Shown: in pieces, positions 5,298 through 6,259 of the stretch
Layout: every line of letters begins with the position of its first letter
Position numbering within the stretch: position 1 is the first letter of the stretch
Source: Sporomusa sp.
GTDB taxonomy: Bacteria; Bacillota_C; Negativicutes; Sporomusales; Sporomusaceae
Reading direction: 5' to 3'
Length of the DNA: 6,259 bases
Assembly: GCA_029256645.1 (NCBI GenBank)
Contig: JAQSXM010000214.1
Location: 1-6,259, forward strand
Program-made: the position numbers and the translations under genes
The notes under the pieces: model-generated
The model's database searches: none
Seen by the model: only the letters and a program-made list of their open reading frames with translations
What the model was told of the DNA's origin: nothing

Positions 5298-6259
5298 ATG
5301 GTACCTGTTATTGCTACTAAGTTTGATCAGATTCCCTATGCCGGAATCCGGAAAGTATTCCAAAAGGCCAATGAATTAGAAGCTCAAGGCCAAAAAGTAG
5401 TCCACTTTGAGATTGGACGTCCCGATTTTGATACACCCGCACATATCAAAGAAGCGGTAAAAGTCGCGCTCGACAAAGGCCATGTCCACTATGCCCCAAA
5501 TAACGGAATACCGGCATTGCGTGCCGCCCTGTCAATGAGACTACAGGCCGATAAAGGACTCAATTATGATGCTGAAAACGAAATTATGGTGACGGCCGGT
5601 GGTCAGGAAGCTTTATATCTAACCTTTCTGAGCCTGCTCAATGAGGGTGATGAAGTAATTATTCCCGATCTGTGCTTTGGTCCTTTTGCGTTGGGGATCA
5701 TACTGGCCGGTGGCGTTCCTATAAAAGTTCCGCTTCAGCCTGACAATAACTATGCCTATGATTTAGCAGCAGCTAAACAGGCAGTTTCGCCGCGAACCAA
5801 GGCGATCATTGTAAATTCTCCCCATAATCCAACAGGCAGTGTTTTGACAAAAGAGCAATTAAGAGCTGTCGCTGATTTTGCAGTCGCTCATGATTTGATA
5901 CTCATTTCTGATGAGGCCTATGACAAAATGCTGTACGAAAGCAGCTACATTTCTCCTGCCAGTTTTCCCGGGATGAAGGAACGAACCATCGTTTGCGGCA
6001 CCTTATCAAAAACCTTTGCCATGACAGGCTGGCGCGTAGGGTATATTGCAGCCCCTGCAGCACTGATTGGGGCTGCTGTCCGGGCACAGCAAAACGTCAT
6101 GCTGTCGCTGTGCACCTTCGCTCAACACGGGGCGGTGGCAGCACTAACCGGCTCTCAGGATTGCGTTGACGCCATGATGCAGGAATTCGCCCGGCGCCGC
6201 AAGCTTGTTTTAGAAATGATCCGGCAGATACCGGGGCTTGAGTTGCCGGGGATTCCCCA
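5298..6259 (+). CDS. PLP-dependent class I/II aminotransferase, 3' truncated by the window
   Basis: The first 320 residues of a fold-type I aminotransferase of the aspartate aminotransferase/PatA-like group; full length is usually near 380-400, so about 60-80 residues are outside. It moves an amino group between an amino acid and a 2-oxo acid on pyridoxal phosphate in the cytoplasm. Visible residues: the phosphate-binding turn TAGGQEAL (99-106), NSPHNPTG (173-180) with N177, SDEAYDK (204-210) with D205 and Y208 contacting the cofactor, and the Schiff-base lysine K238 in TLSKTFAMTGWRVGY with R246 in its tail. The N-terminal IGRPDFDTP (39-47) is typical of the family. The carboxylate-binding arginine near the C-terminus lies beyond the window. 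ATG at 5298 follows GAAGGAGGT (5281-5289) by 8 bases. It is divergent from the oxidoreductase-permease operon, with three shared operator-like sites between. The substrate cannot be named. Confidence 0.95.
   Translation, partial: MVPVIATKFDQIPYAGIRKVFQKANELEAQGQKVVHFEIGRPDFDTPAHIKEAVKVALDKGHVHYAPNNGIPALRAALSMRLQADKGLNYDAENEIMVTAGGQEALYLTFLSLLNEGDEVIIPDLCFGPFALGIILAGGVPIKVPLQPDNNYAYDLAAAKQAVSPRTKAIIVNSPHNPTGSVLTKEQLRAVADFAVAHDLILISDEAYDKMLYESSYISPASFPGMKERTIVCGTLSKTFAMTGWRVGYIAAPAALIGAAVRAQQNVMLSLCTFAQHGAVAALTGSQDCVDAMMQEFARRRKLVLEMIRQIPGLELPGIP

Noticed and set aside
5902..6087. Minus-strand 61-codon frame within the aminotransferase
   Set aside because: It is antisense to the conserved catalytic lysine region of a clear aminotransferase and has no support of its own.

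Overview
The window looks like a low-to-mid G+C, spore-forming Firmicute. Ribosome-binding sites are strong and AGGAGG-like, three proteins start with GTG or sit close behind such sites, intrinsic terminators have clear U-tracts, and there is a CwlD-like cell-wall amidase. A Negativicute such as a Sporomusa relative would fit, but that is an impression and not something the sequence proves.

Layout. Positions 1-231 hold the likely first codons of a gene running left off the window, plus the amidase upstream region. Positions 232-909 (+) encode a membrane-anchored N-acetylmuramoyl-L-alanine amidase. Between this gene and the convergent regulator gene (1095-1784, -) lies a nearly perfect 25-bp-arm GC-rich palindrome that resembles REP/MITE-type dispersed repeats. 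The regulator joins an NrpR/RNase R-type winged helix to an FCD ligand-binding domain. A strong minus-strand terminator at 1898-1950 separates it from a two-gene minus-strand operon: a GidA/TrmFO-like FAD oxidoreductase with a cysteine cluster (3348-4664), then a 460-residue multi-pass permease (1966-3348) whose start codon overlaps the oxidoreductase stop codon by one base.

The 633-base gap at 4665-5297 is the most unusual part. It separates the operon from a divergent PLP-dependent class I/II aminotransferase (5298 to the window end, 3' truncated). It holds three copies of an operator-like palindrome (core CTCATCAATGATGAG), a looser fourth site, a good plus-strand promoter, and two intrinsic terminators, one on each strand. 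Each terminator lies between an operator-like site and the gene downstream on its strand, so both sides look like regulated leaders or short-RNA units.

Reading the parts together: a permease, a flavoprotein and a transaminase around one shared control region, with an FCD-type (small-acid sensing) regulator next door, suggest a locus for uptake and conversion of an amino acid, amine or related carboxylate. The substrate cannot be read from the sequence. The regulator-operator link is inference. The amidase probably belongs to a separate, sporulation-related unit.
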